From Xenopus tropicalis (lineage: Eukaryota > Chordata > Amphibia > Anura > Pipidae): a stretch of DNA of 64,000 nucleotides. A program made the position numbers and the translations under genes. The notes below the pieces were generated by a model, which did no database searches, was not told the origin of the DNA, and saw only the letters and a list, made by a program, of their open reading frames with translations. Where the stretch lies: positions 202,356,713-202,420,712 of the forward strand of contig NC_030677.2 in NCBI RefSeq assembly GCF_000004195.4, in the 5' to 3' direction. Shown here piece after piece: positions 26,317 through 37,865 of this stretch (positions within the stretch are counted from its first letter, which is position 1; every line of letters starts with the position of its first letter).

Positions 26317-26520
26317 TACATTAAAGGTGTAGTTTACCTTTAAATTAACGTCTAGTCTGATGTAGACAGTGATATTCTGAGACAATTTGCAATTAGTCTG
26401 CATTTGTTATTTTTGGTTGTTCTGCTGTTTATTTCAGCAGTTTGCCATCTGGTTGCTAGGGTCCAATTTACCATAGTGACCAGGAAGTCACTTTTTTTGT
26501 ACTTTGGCCCCCTGCCCTGC
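26317..26520. mobile_element. T2/Kolobok-like MITE fragment
   Basis: Begins ATTAAAGGTGTAGTTTACC and continues GATATTCTGAGACAATTTGC, wording I recognise as a common Xenopus repeat. The right end is not found. Confidence 0.5.
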
Positions 26521-26825
26521 CCTTAGTAAGGGGTTTTGCGCCCCTTAGTGTTCTAGCTATTTACTGGGAAATTGTAAATGAGGCCCCAGTGTGTACAATA
26601 CAATAAATTAGTGCTACTAACACTTTCCAACAAGGCTGTCAGACAGGCAGATGTGCCTTCTGTGCAACTATAACTCCAAGAATCAGAAAGCTGAAGGCTG
26701 CCAGAGGATTCTGGGAGTTGTAGTTTTATATTAACAGGTCAGTAGTTTTGTCTTTTAGTGGAACCAATAGAAACAGTCAGTTTTGTCTGTTGGTTGAAGC
26801 CCTGCATTATACACAGGCGCATAAT

Positions 26826-27250
26826 ATAAACCCCCCAACACCCCATTTCTATAGAGGCAGCCCCCCAACTGTAGCACCTTTATGCTCTACTCCCCCCAGT
26901 GTTGATGCCTATGCACCCCAGCACCCCATTTCTATAGAGGCAGCCCCCCAACTGTAGCACCTTTACGCTCTATTCCCCCCAGTGTTGATGCCTATGCACC
27001 CCAGCACCCTGCGCAGACCTCTATGCACCCCAGTACCCTGCACAGACCTCTATGCACCCCAGCACCCTGCACAGACCTCTATGCACCCCAGCACCCTGCG
27101 CAGACCTCTATGCACCCCAGCACCCTGCGCAGACCTTTATGCACCCCAGCACCCTGCACAGACCCCTATGCACCCCAGCACCCTGCACAGACCTCTATGC
27201 ACCCCAGCACCCTGCACAGACCTCTATGCACCCCAGCACCCTGGACAGAA
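26826..27250. repeat. 84-bp dimer followed by 29-bp minisatellite
   Basis: An 83-84-bp unit (CCCATTTCTATAGAGGCAGC ...) occurs twice at 26839 and 26922. It is followed by about nine copies of a 29-bp unit, CTGCACAGACCTCTATGCAC then CCCAGCACC. The overlapping frames through it are artefacts of the 29-bp period. Confidence 0.95.
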
Positions 27251-28027
27251 CTCTCTGCCCCACAGCTCGTGGCTGTCACGTGACTCCCGAGAGCACATTT
27301 CCAATGAGAGCACAAAGTGACCTTGGAGAGCGGCGTATAAAAATACATTTATCACCGAAATGGCATGTTGCCTGTCAGTCAATATATGCCTCTCATTTGT
27401 TAGGAGGCCGTCCTGCTGTGATTCCCTCATTATAATTTGCTTTAACTTCCTGGGCAAATGACAGGCAGAAAATGAGGCGACTTCTTTCCTGGGCAGAGTT
27501 AATCCACACAAATAAAATAAGGTGACAGCTGCAGCCAGCCAAGTGTTACTGCACTTTATTCCACTCATCTTAACCCCTCTTGGGCAAGGGGGTTAAATAT
27601 TAATGTCACCGTATTTACTAATATCCAGACACGGCGCATACGGGGCACTGGTTTGGGGAAGCTCTCTAGCCGGCAGGGGTGGAACAAACCTTCTAAGCTT
27701 CATATTACAGATTAAATGATATAATAACTATATATTACATGGGGCGGCTAAAAATATTATGGAATTGAGAAGGATGCAGAGAGGAAGGAATGAAGGTGTG
27801 ACCCTGCTCACAGGAGCTTGCAATCAATCTTCTTAGGCAATTCAGTTAGTAGTGTTCTACTGAATGGTGCCCAACACATTGCCTTAAACCATCACTCTCT
27901 ACACTGTACTAAAATCTAAATTGCAAATTGTCTTAGCCATCATAGGGTTACATAAGATGTGCAATAAGCAAAACCAATATATGACCTGTACAATATAACA
28001 GCACACTATAATAAGTACCATACGGTC
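27251..28027. other. Low-repeat intronic block, candidate conserved element
   Basis: 27251-27720 lacks recognised repeats and contains GTCACGTGACTCCCGAGAGC, a palindromic E-box-like core, and AT-rich motifs. 27770-27830 has a piece of a dispersed repeat (GAGCTTGCAATC). Confidence 0.35.
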
Positions 28028-28803
28028 ACAGTGACTGCTGATATCCTTATCATTTACAGTAGGGGGTACATTATCCCTTATAATACATGGGTGATACTCA
28101 GAGTTCCCTGTATAACTCAGCCTGCAGCCTTGTGCCTTTATATGGGCACAGAACCCCTCAGTGACTGCTAATATCCTTATCATTTACAGTAGGGGGTACA
28201 TTATCCCTTATAATACATGAGTGATACTCAGAGTTCCCTGTATAACTCAGCCTGCAGCCTTGTGCCTTTATATGGGCACAGAACCCCTCAGTGACTGCTA
28301 ATATCCTTATCATTTACAGTAGGGGGTACATTATCCCTTATAATACATGAGTGATACTCAGAGTTCCCTGTATAACTCAGCCTGCAGCCTTGTGCCTTTA
28401 TATGGGCACAGAACCCCTCAGTAACTGCTAATATCCTTATCATTTACAGTAGGGGGTACATTATCCCTTATAATACATGATTGATACTCAGAGTTCCCTG
28501 TATAACTCAGCCTGCAGCCTTGTGCCTTTATATGGGCACAGAACCCCTCAGTGACTGCTAATATCCTTATCATTTACAGTAGGGGGTACATTATCCCTTA
28601 TAATACATGAGTGATACTCAGAGTTCCCTGTATAACTCAGCCTGCAGCCGTGTGCCTTTATATGGGCACAGAACCCCTCAGTGACTGCTAATATCCTTAT
28701 CATTTACAGTAGGGGGTACATTATCCCTTATAATACATGAGTGATACTCAGAGTTCCCTGTATTACTCAGCCTGCAGCCTTGTGCCTTTATATGGTCACA
28801 GAA
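28028..28803. repeat. 130-bp satellite array
   Basis: Exactly 130-bp spacing of GTGACTGCT(G/A)ATATCC at 28031, 28161, 28291, 28421, 28551 and 28681, six copies. Only a few substitutions separate the copies, and no length variation is seen. Confidence 0.97.
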
Positions 28804-29264
28804 AAGCCAATATGGGCCTGTTTGATATGTATCTAGTGGCCAAAGAGACATGTTTATAAAGTGACAGCAGCTATTGATTCGGGGACATCATTGCTCACAT
28901 CAAAAGCTCCCTCCCTATTGAGTGGCTGGACAGATAGGAATCCCAGAGATTCAATCACTGCCTGCCGGACAGATGGTACCAACAAGGGCTTGCAAGATAA
29001 AGGCCAAGCTGGTGATACTTTAGGGGTGAAGCTTGTAATATTTTTTATGTTTTTACTACATTAATACATATTTTGTCTATTTTACCTAACAGGCTTGTGC
29101 TCCATGCTCTGGACTGATATTGGGCATTGTGACTCCCTCGGGGTTGGCTGCATGTTTAGCAGCCTAAGGTGAACCGCTGAGTGCTCCTGTTATTTGCTAA
29201 TAACCTTCCAAGATAAAGGGAAATGAGCTCCGAGTTGCAACTCACAATGCAAGACTTAAGGAGG

Positions 29265-29640
29265 CCACACAAGGGCCAATAACGTTTCCAAATGGAGGCC
29301 ACACAAGGGCCAATAACGTTGCCAAATGGAGGCTACACAAGGGCCAATAATGTTGCCAAATGGAGGCTACACAAGGGCCAATAATGTTGCCAAATGGAGG
29401 CCACACAAGGGCCAATAACGTTGCCAAATGGAGGCTACACAAGGGCCAATAACGTTGCCAAATGGAGGCTACACAAGGGCCAATAACGTTGCCAAATGGA
29501 GGCCACACAAGGGCCAATAACGTTGCCAAATGGAGGCTACACAAGGGCCAATAACGTTGCCAAATGGAGGCTACACAAGGGCCAATAACGTTGCCAAATG
29601 GAGGCTACACAAGGGCCAATAACGTTGCCAATTGGAGTCG
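29265..29640. repeat. 34-bp minisatellite
   Basis: Eleven copies of a unit like AAATGGAGGCTACACAAGGG then CCAATAACGTTGCC. Variants T/C in GGCTACAC / GGCCACAC and ACG/ATG alternate. The WQRYWPLCSLHLATLL-type frames on the minus strand are artefacts. Confidence 0.97.
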
Positions 29641-31280
29641 CCAGCTTATCAGCCAGTGTATGGGGCTCGCAGTTTCCCACATTGGTAGGGCATTCCCTCA
29701 ATATGGCAATGTGATCCGACTGTCCAGCCGGGCATGTGGGCATATTGTGGAAAGACCCACTCCATTGGTGACCTCGCCAAACAAGATGATCTTTCCATGC
29801 ATGGCCAGTACTGGCCAGAAACCAAACCTCCTTAGAATTACTCATTTATCAATCTTCCTTGTGATTAAGGGCACATAAAAATGCCAAACAGAAAAGATTT
29901 GCCCCAAACTTCAAGCCCCCAGTGCACCAAAGCCATAGCAGCAACTCTACCCAAGGTTTATATAGGAGCCCAGGGGCAGACTATACACTCTCACCTACAA
30001 TCAAATGACTTTGTGCCAATGGAATAATATCCACCCTGAATAATGACCACGTGGACAGCAATAGACATGATCGGACAGGTGTGGATAACCATGGTAACTA
30101 ATTGTAAATACTTTTGATGAATCTTCTACATGTTATGACAATGAAAGTAAAAATTTTATTAATTGTTATTGCCTTCACTGGGGCAATTCTGTCCCAGGGC
30201 CCCATACATGGACCAATAAGCTGCCAACTTGGTCCAGAAGGTCAACAAGAATACTTCCCAAGGGGCATGAATTTAATGTACATACACTGTTGCACTCTCT
30301 TGGCTGGTAGTATCACCTGTCATTCTATCTACTCAATGCCTTCAGCACATCTACTAACCTATCAGACAAGCAGATGGTGGAACAGATATTATTATTATTA
30401 TTACTACTACAAGCACTAAATGGCTGCCCCACTTCATGTGTTTACTGAAAGGCAGGGACGTTCCAATTTGCTGACCTTGAACCTTCAAGAATGTTCTTCA
30501 ATGTTCTAATGCCAACACTGGCTCCACCGGTTCCATTGGTATATTTACTAACCCCATATACATTCACTGTGCAGACACACAATACACTTTTACAGTCAAT
30601 TTTGGGAAAACTGAGAATGACAAGGCTATTGAGTAGGTGAATGCCCATTGGGCCGACCCAGGAGAGAACAGAACCCACTCCCGGGGGAGCATGTGAATGT
30701 TGGAAGTCTCCATCCCTGGGGGGGGGGGGGAACATAAGCAGCACTAACCCCTCAGCTCAATGTGTCTCTGCACAAACCCAATGAATAATTTCAGGGAGAT
30801 CCTCGGCGCTTCTCGCGCATTACCATGTCCATATCATTCAGCCGGCCCGCAAACACAATTACTGGGACAGAAATAAAAAATAGGGATTTCTACACAATCG
30901 CCAGCTGTGAGGGCGGCCGCAAATTGTTTGGATTCTTTCCAGTCGCGAGATTGGAAAATGCAACGCGCTGTGCTTTCCCGGGGATGAAAAGGGACGGAAT
31001 CCATATGAATTCTATTGTCAATAGTTGGCTCTCGGAAATTACTTGCCCTTTAATATCCCCAGGGATAGGTCCCTTTTCCCTAATTGGGTAGATGGGAAGA
31101 TTGTAACAAGTTGGTACAATAAGAGCCATGAATGTATAATTGAGTCCCCTGTAAATAAGGAATGGATATGGAACATGGAGAAACACAAGGAATGGGGTCT
31201 GGGTGAAGGATGAATCTGTGTAACTGATGTTATATATATAAATATACAATAATATATATCATTTCCGGCTTGGTGGTGGG
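29641..31280. other. Intronic stretch with a low-repeat core
   Basis: 30198-30300 is a MITE fragment (CCAATAAGCTGCCAACTTGG). 30790-31030 is low-repeat and CpG-containing (GGCGCTTCTCGCGC, GGGCGGCCGC, CAACGCGC), unusual for its surroundings and a candidate conserved block. No coding signal. Confidence 0.4.
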
Positions 31281-31289
31281 GGCATTATT

Positions 31290-31530
31290 TGGTTTTATTG
31301 ACATTTTAGGTATGTATGTATGCATAACTTTATTTATAAACCGCCACAAGGGTACCCAACGCTGTACAATCTTACAATATACAGAATTACACACAGGGAG
31401 GACAAGTGTTATAATAAATACAATAAATAAGTATAAATACACAGGGAATAAGTGCCATGTGGTATGAGACACAGTAGGAAGGAGGTCCCTGCCCCGTAGA
31501 GCTTACAATCTAAGTTTAACTTTAGGTTCA
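31290..31530. repeat. Dispersed repeat with GAGCTTACAATCTAA
   Basis: ACTTTATTTATAAACCGCC at the left and CCGTAGAGCTTACAATCTAA at the right. The latter word recurs at 1138-1155 and 59648-59665. Confidence 0.55.
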
Positions 31531-31771
31531 AATGTGCATGTGGTTTAGAAACAATAAAAAAATCTCACAGTAGGAAAGCTACACATATACATTGGTGGAG
31601 GGTTGAGCAGAGAATTGTGTCAAAACTCCACAGAGACATGTTATTTGCTTTCCATCATAGGGTTTGGAAATACTGCTGCCTATAGTGTGTAATGGGCATG
31701 TAGGCCGAGAGCAGGAAGAGGTCAGAGATATCATACTTTACTCCCTTGTGCAACAAACTGTAAAATCTGAT

Positions 31772-32429
31772 CCCCATTGTAAGCAGCAGTCCTGCCCTGC
31801 TTTATGGCTGAGATTCTAGCTATCTGTATAACAGAGCATTCTGTCACAGTGGCACAGATCCTATCTGATCCCCCCCCCATTGTAAGCAGCAGTCCTGCCC
31901 TGCTTTATGGCTGAGATTCTAGCTATCTGTATAACAGAGCATTCTGTCACAGTGGCACAGATCCTATCTGATCCCCCCCCCCATTGTAAGCAGCAGTCCT
32001 GCCCTGCTTTATGGCTGAGATTCTAGCTATCTGTATAACAGAGCATTCTGTCACAGTGGCACAGATCCTATCTGATCCCCCCATTGTAAGCAGCAGTCCT
32101 GCCCTGCTTTATGGCTGAGATTCTAGCTATCTGTATAACAGAGCATTCTGTCACAGTGGCACAGATCCTGTCTGATCCCCCCATTGTAAGCAGCAGTCCT
32201 GCCCTGCTTTATGGCTGAGATTCTAGCTATCTGTATAACAGAGCATTCTGTCACAGTGGCACAGATCCTATCTGATCCCCCCCATTGTAAGCAGCAGTCC
32301 TGCCCTGCTTTATGGCTAAGATTCTAGCTATCTGTATAACAGAGCATTCTGTCACAGTGGCACAGATCCTATCTGATCCCCCCATTGTAAGCAGCAGTCC
32401 TGCCCTGCTTTATGGCTGAGATTCTAGCT
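31772..32429. repeat. 100-104-bp satellite array
   Basis: Six full copies and one partial, with CCATTGTAAGCAGCAGTCCT at 31774, 31877, 31981, 32081, 32181, 32282 and 32382. Length variation is in the C run preceding each start (4 to 9 C). Confidence 0.97.
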
Positions 32430-32439
32430 GTAGGACAGA

Positions 32440-32523
32440 AATCCAACGTTTCGAGCACTAACTATACTCTTCTTCAGGGACAAACCTGAAGAAGAGTACA
32501 GTTAGTGCTCAAAACGTTGGATT
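32440..32523. mobile_element. Hairpin MITE, ACGTTTCG type
   Basis: AATCCAACGTTTCGAGCACT ... CTTCTTCAGGG is inverted as CCTGAAGAAGAG ... AACGTTGGATT, with arms of about 40 bp and very little loop. It abuts the satellite array. Confidence 0.8.
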
Positions 32524-32639
32524 TTTTTCATAATTGCTAAGTCCTTGTGTGTGCGGCTCTCTGTCCTTATATTTCTCCATTTTTGCCTGCACCCAAGGCA
32601 TTTGAGCCTGAATTGGGTGTGCTCCACTCTTCCTTGTAT

Positions 32640-32640
32640 A

Positions 32641-32681
<41 letters not shown>
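32640..32681. repeat. (TA)n microsatellite
   Basis: About 20 dinucleotide units with one T interruption near the start. Confidence 0.95.
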
Positions 32682-32685
<4 letters not shown>

Positions 32686-33171
32686 GTGGGTGGTAGCTGT
32701 GCCGAGCATTAGCTATACGGTGTGCCTCTGTGTGCGGGTAATTGCTGTAAGCATTGCAGGCAGATCTTCCCACCATCCCCCTACTGACACATAAGGGACA
32801 GGGTGTGACAAGTCTGACAAAAGCCCAAGCACAATGCACAGAGATGGGGGAATTGTTGCGGGACGCGGGAGGCCATTCAGGAGCGCTACACACTAGTCAC
32901 CGGCCTCTGTACATTATTCGCATGCAAATTCAATTTTCTTTTCTGACCTCATGGTGGAATTTTCTTGCATTGTGCGACCCTTGCTGTTCATTGTTCCCGG
33001 CTACCCATGGGCGACCCAATTCAGCTCAGCTCGTAATAACATTTTCAGGTCCCAGTGGCGGCCAATATTGGCTTCAGCAAAGTATATTCCGTTTCAGAGA
33101 AGCCGAATGTGAGCAGGGGGTATGTGGGACATTTATGAAAAACAATGGACTGTGTTATGCAGAACTTAAAG

Positions 33172-33600
33172 GGATTCTGTCATGATTTTTATGTTGTACT
33201 TAAATTATACTGTTACATAGCAAATAATTCCCTCTGCCATATAAACTTTTATTCTTGAACCAACAAATGTATTTGTAATATTGGTGTGTAGGCGCCAACT
33301 CAGTGCATTGTGCCTGAGTCTGAGCTTTCAGCCGGCGCTACACATTAGAACTGCTTTCAGCTAACCTATTGTTTCTCCTACTCCCATGTAACTGGAGGAG
33401 TCCCAAGCCGGACTTGGATTTCTTACTATTGAGTGCTATTCTGATACCTACTGGGAGCTGCTATCTTGCTCCCTTCCCATTGTTCTGCTGATTGGCTGCT
33501 GGGGGGTGGGGGGGGAGGTGGTGATATCACTCAAACTTTCAGCGCAGCAGTAAAGTGTGACTGAAATTTATCACAGGTCACGTAGTATATCAGGTCACGC
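33172..33600. mobile_element. T2-like repeat, one copy
   Basis: Starts TTAAAGGGATTCTGTCATGA. The interior from TTGGTGTGTAGGCGCC through CCCAAGCCGGACTTGG is the same sequence that is duplicated at 59094-59610. Confidence 0.7.
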
Positions 33601-33860
33601 CTAGGTAAGTGATTACTGGCTCAGCTATAGCATGTGATATATTCAAATAAAAGGATGGAAAGGTGAGGGGACTGTATGTTAACCATGGGTCCTTAGATGT
33701 CAGTGGACTACAATTCCCAGAATTCACAACCCCATAATTATCTGTTGAGGAATGCTGGGAGCTGTACCGTAGTAGCATCTGGGGATGCCATATAAACACA
33801 GGGATCTGGTACCTGCAGCTCTGACAGCAAATGATGGTTCACCAAGTAATGTTATGCATG

Positions 33861-33861
<1 letters not shown>

Positions 33862-33899
<38 letters not shown>
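33862..33899. repeat. (AT)n microsatellite
   Basis: About 18 dinucleotide units. Confidence 0.95.
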
Positions 33900-33902
<3 letters not shown>

Positions 33903-34109
33903 TTGGATTATTCTGAAAAGTAAAAGCCTGAATAGCTGCCCCCAAACTGTAATGTTTGTAAAAGGTTAATGCTCTACGTAACCAGCAATGCTGCTTATAT
34001 AAACATGGCCATTAGGGGAGGAAAGGGAAACGTTTGCAATGCTGGCGTCATCCCAGACAAAGGGAAGATGCAACTGAAAAAGGTAGGTCTCCTATATTTC
34101 AGGTTGCTC

Positions 34110-34337
34110 TGGTAAAACCCTGCTTCATCTAAATAAACCATTTTCATATAAATATACTTTTTTAGTAGTATGTGCCATTGGGTAATCCTAAATAGGAAAC
34201 TATTACATCCTTTCTCTTGAGCCGCCATTTAGTGATGGGCTGTGTGCTCCCTCAGAGATCAGCTGACAGGAAGTGATGCAGCTCTAACTGTAAAAGGAAA
34301 GGAGATGTAGTAACAATGGCACACTTTCCCTTTAAAC
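34110..34337. mobile_element. Rearranged T2-like MITE fragment
   Basis: Shares CCCTGCTTCATCTAAATAAA, GTGCCATTGGGTAATCC and GATCAGCTGACAGGAAGTGA with the intact copy at 36467-36905, but the order shows deletion and inversion. It ends CTTTCCCTTTAA. Confidence 0.7.
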
Positions 34338-34339
34338 AC

Positions 34340-34930
34340 ATTCCCGGCCCTGGTCTCAATTACTATAAATTGGTGAAAGTTGCAGATAGGGCTGTAATCA
34401 TTTATGGCTTTGACTGTGTATTAGCCGAGCCGTGGAGCAATTAATTACCCAGTCTCGTGAGGACACTAACGGCACAGAATGGACTCCAACAGAAAAACAC
34501 GCTGTAACGATTCCCTGCAATCTATACAGATCTAATGACACTTCCAGAATTCAGTTTTACGAGACAATTTTTTCGTTCTAGGTGAAACAATATACATGGC
34601 GCTTATGCATGTCTGTAACGGGCACAAGCGTATTTACTCCGGAACACTCTGCCAATGAGGCTGCTGTTATATAGGAACACAAGGTTACTTACCAGCAGAA
34701 TAAAAGGAAAGTGTTCAATTCACCACTGGTGTTTGTGTACCCCCCTCCCCACAAAGAACCTGATTCTAATTAAGCAGCTATTTCCATAGAGCAGTCAGCC
34801 CACCCTCATTGCCCAACAGTGTATTGCAATGAAACTGCCCACAGTATGCGTGAATGCCATAGATTGCAAGCTCCACTGGGTCAGTGAATGATGGGCTGCT
34901 GAATAAACCATATAAAGAATAGTCATAAAA
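34340..34930. other. Low-repeat intronic block, candidate conserved element
   Basis: 34370-34660 has no recognised repeat. It contains GAGCAATTAATTACCCAG (two TAATTA-type homeodomain cores) and AATCATTTATGGC. No coding signal. Confidence 0.4.
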
Positions 34931-34938
34931 GCTTAGAT

Positions 34939-35053
34939 CAGGGGTGGCCAGACTCGGTCCGGTCGATCGTGGTCCTCCGGCTTGATCGTGGTCCACCAGA
35001 AATCAACGGGGGGATAGACTGGTGGACCGTGATCGACGTATTGGCCACCCCTG
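34939..35053. mobile_element. 115-bp hAT-type MITE (family B)
   Basis: Ends CAGGGGTGGCCAGACTCGG and TTGGCCACCCCTG. Flanking 8-mers GCTTAGAT and GATTAGAT match at 7 of 8. The interior has inverted GATCGTGGTCC / GGACCGTGATC. Confidence 0.85.
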
Positions 35054-35465
35054 GATTAGATCACGTCCCTAATGATGTCCTTCCAACCTTATTTATTTTA
35101 CTTGGAAAATAATCATTCACGGCCAGGCGTAGCGGTAGGGAGCAGAGGCACGTAGCTTGGCGGCAGGTAGGGTTATGGAGGCAATAAAAGGGGGATCAAT
35201 GGGCAGAAGGAAGAAGTGGGCAACGGGGATCCTGTGGACTGATAAGGGGTGGCAGGCCTGCTGTGTGGACTGAGGGGGTGGTGCAGGGCAATGGGCCATA
35301 TAAGGGCTCACTGACTTCCGCTACTGCAGTTGCTTTGGAGCAGTTGAAATTTAGTACTTGGGTCAAAATGCGCTCTATGCACCTCCGTGTAGTTGTGCTC
35401 AGCACCGTTTAGTCCTTCCTGCTTCCCATTCCAAATCAAGTGCAGTTGCACCTATTGAAGTAAAG

Positions 35466-35767
35466 CAGGGGTCCCCAACCTTTCTTATTTGTGAGCCACA
35501 GTCAAATGCAAAAAGGGGAGCAACACAAGCACCATAAAAGTTCATGGAGGAGCCAAATAAGGGCTGTGATTGGCTATTAGGGGCCTCTATGCACACTATC
35601 AGCTTACAGGGGGCTTTATTTGGTAGGAAATCTTGTTTTTATTCAACCAAAACTTACCCCCAAGTCAGGAATTGAAAAATAACTACCTGGTTTGGGGGCA
35701 CTGAGAGCAACATCCAAGGGGTTGGGGAGCAACATGTTGCCCCTGAGCCACTGGTTGGGGATCACTG
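35466..35767. mobile_element. hAT-type MITE (family A)
   Basis: CAGGGGTCCCCAACCTTTCT to GGTTGGGGATCACTG. The flanks AAGTAAAG and CTGTAGAG agree at 5 of 8, a decayed duplication. Confidence 0.8.
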
Positions 35768-36466
35768 CTGTAGAGGAACCCCGACGTTACCATGACTTCT
35801 GGACTGAATGGCAGATCTGGGGTTCCCTTAGCGCTGTGCGTCAATAGATGAAGTACACGCCTCTGCAGAATTAAGCTCACTCTCATTTGAACCCAGGACA
35901 TTTGAAAAGTGTGTCTAATTTACAGCAAAGTGAAAGTGATTGAGACATTGGCTGCAACTGCAATGCTGCTGAAATAATGAGCGAAAACTCGGCATTATGG
36001 GAAAAATAAGATGATTGCGTGTCGGAAAATGTTTCTTTGGATGATAAGGAAACTATTTGTCATTTCATAATGTAAAAAACTGGGCTTTGTACACAAATTT
36101 GATGTGTTTGGCACCTAGGCCGCTGCGTGCCCACATTTTGGCTCAATAACTGCCCCAAGACATTTGTTTTAGATTCCGGCAGCTACACCAACAGATTTGT
36201 CAGCTCAAACCCACCCGTCTCTCATCTGGTCAGTAATTAGCAGCATTGTTAGAACTGAAATAAACTGAACAAAACAAATTATATTTGGAATCTGAGGCTG
36301 AGTACAATAAGCATCTATCTGTAGCTACTGGATTTGAGCTTATTAATAGTGACATCCAGTGGTTACATGGGCTAAGGCTCGGGTAGTACTGGCCGGATGC
36401 AAATACACTGAGTGTTTCTATAAAAGCATGTGGGCCACTCAGACAGACATAAAACCACATCAAGCC

Positions 36467-36905
36467 TTAAAGGGAAACTATACCCCCAAACAATGTAGGT
36501 CTCTATATAAATATATTGCATAAACAGCTCATATGTAAAACCCTGCTTCATCTAAATAAACCATTTTCATATAAATATACCTTTATAGCAGTATGTGCCA
36601 TTGGGTAATCCTAAATAGAAACTGCCATTTTATGTACTAAGGGCCGCCCCCTGGGATCATAAGATTCACAGTGCACACAAACAAGCCAAGGGCACACATA
36701 CATGCTAGGCCCCATCAGCCAATGAATGGGAAGTTCTGCCTTTTACTCCCACACTACTTCCTGTTACAGTTAGAGCTGCATCACTTCCTGTCAGCTGATC
36801 TCTGAGGGCGCACACAGCCCATCACTAAATGGCAGCTCAAGGGAAAGGATATAAAAGGGCAATATTTACTGATATTCATTCTGGGGGGGTATAGTTTTTC
36901 TTTAA
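36467..36905. mobile_element. T2/Kolobok-like MITE, full length
   Basis: TTAAAGGGAAACTATACCCC at the left is inverted at the right as GGGGTATAGTTTTTCTTTAA. The TTAA at each end fits the family's TTAAAGG terminus. 439 bp; no ORF. Confidence 0.85.
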
Positions 36906-37179
36906 AATAGCACACAGACTAACTATTTAAGTACCAAGTTGCCCAGTCTGTTCGATCTCTTGCAACATGGGCACTGCTTTGATGGCCAAATTGTACAGAT
37001 ACAGCCAATCACTCTGTAGACCATCCAGTCAAATGTGTAGCCCCATCTACTTCCACAGATTATCGCAAACACCCATTATCAGATATTAGAACTTCCAGTT
37101 TGGGCGGTTAAATCTTATGTGGTCTGACTGGCTAACTGTCAGCCAATTAGTTTGATAAGCAAAAAAAAATAGGAAGGCT

Positions 37180-37865
37180 TGGTTATACATTTTTTAAATG
37201 TGTGAATTTTAGAGAATCTGAATAAACGTGAGATCTGAACAGAGTTTGCTTAATTATTAAAAAATGTGAATATAAAAAAAGTGATCAAATTAAACGATGA
37301 AAAAAACCCCAACCATGAAAGCATCTAATTCGTATCCATGATTTTCAATTGGTCTACATATAAAAAAAAATATGTGAAAAACTTTTGCCTAGCACGGGTC
37401 CTATTGACTTTTACATGAACTCACAAGCAAGGTCTAACTGGGAAGCCGGGACACCGGGAAAAACCCAGTGGGCCCCGGCGGCCCAGACCCAACCCTTGCG
37501 CTCCCCCGACCAATGGTTTTCCTCCTCTGATGCGCTCAGGGGAGTAGTCTGGCGGGGCCCCTGCAGGGGGCTAGGGAGGATCAGTGGAGGCCCCTGTAGG
37601 GGGTTAAGGGGTGCAGCAGGGGCCCCTAGGGGGTGTGGGGGACGTGGCTGGTGGGGGCAACTGCAGGGCCCCTGGGGCAGCAGCCCCAGTGGGCCCTGCA
37701 CCCCCCAGTCCGACCCCGCTCACAAAAGCTTTTAGCTGTCGAAGTTTTACTTTTAAGTTTTTTGGGCTTAATAAATATCGAAAATCTGAGTTTTGGATAC
37801 TATAACTCAAATTTGGCAGTTTTGAGCAAAAAACTTAAATCTAGGAAAAAACTTAAATTTGAACA
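37180..37865. mobile_element. AT-rich MITE interrupted by a GC-rich repeat
   Basis: AT-rich flanks (37180-37427 and 37736-37865, with AAAACTTAAATTTGAAC) appear split by a sharply GC-rich segment at 37428-37735 (GGGCCCCGGCGGCCC ... GGGCCCTGCACCCCCC). The interruption is inferred from the composition change. No target duplication was confirmed. Confidence 0.5.

Noticed and set aside
26982..27435. Three overlapping proline/histidine-rich frames
   Set aside because: Artefacts of a 29-bp minisatellite without stops.
28028..28803. Regular direct repeats considered as a CRISPR-like array
   Set aside because: The whole 130-bp period is conserved, with no unique spacers, and the context is a vertebrate intron.
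29242..29544. 100-codon repetitive minus-strand frame
   Set aside because: Artefact of the 34-bp array; the same sequence reads open in other phases.
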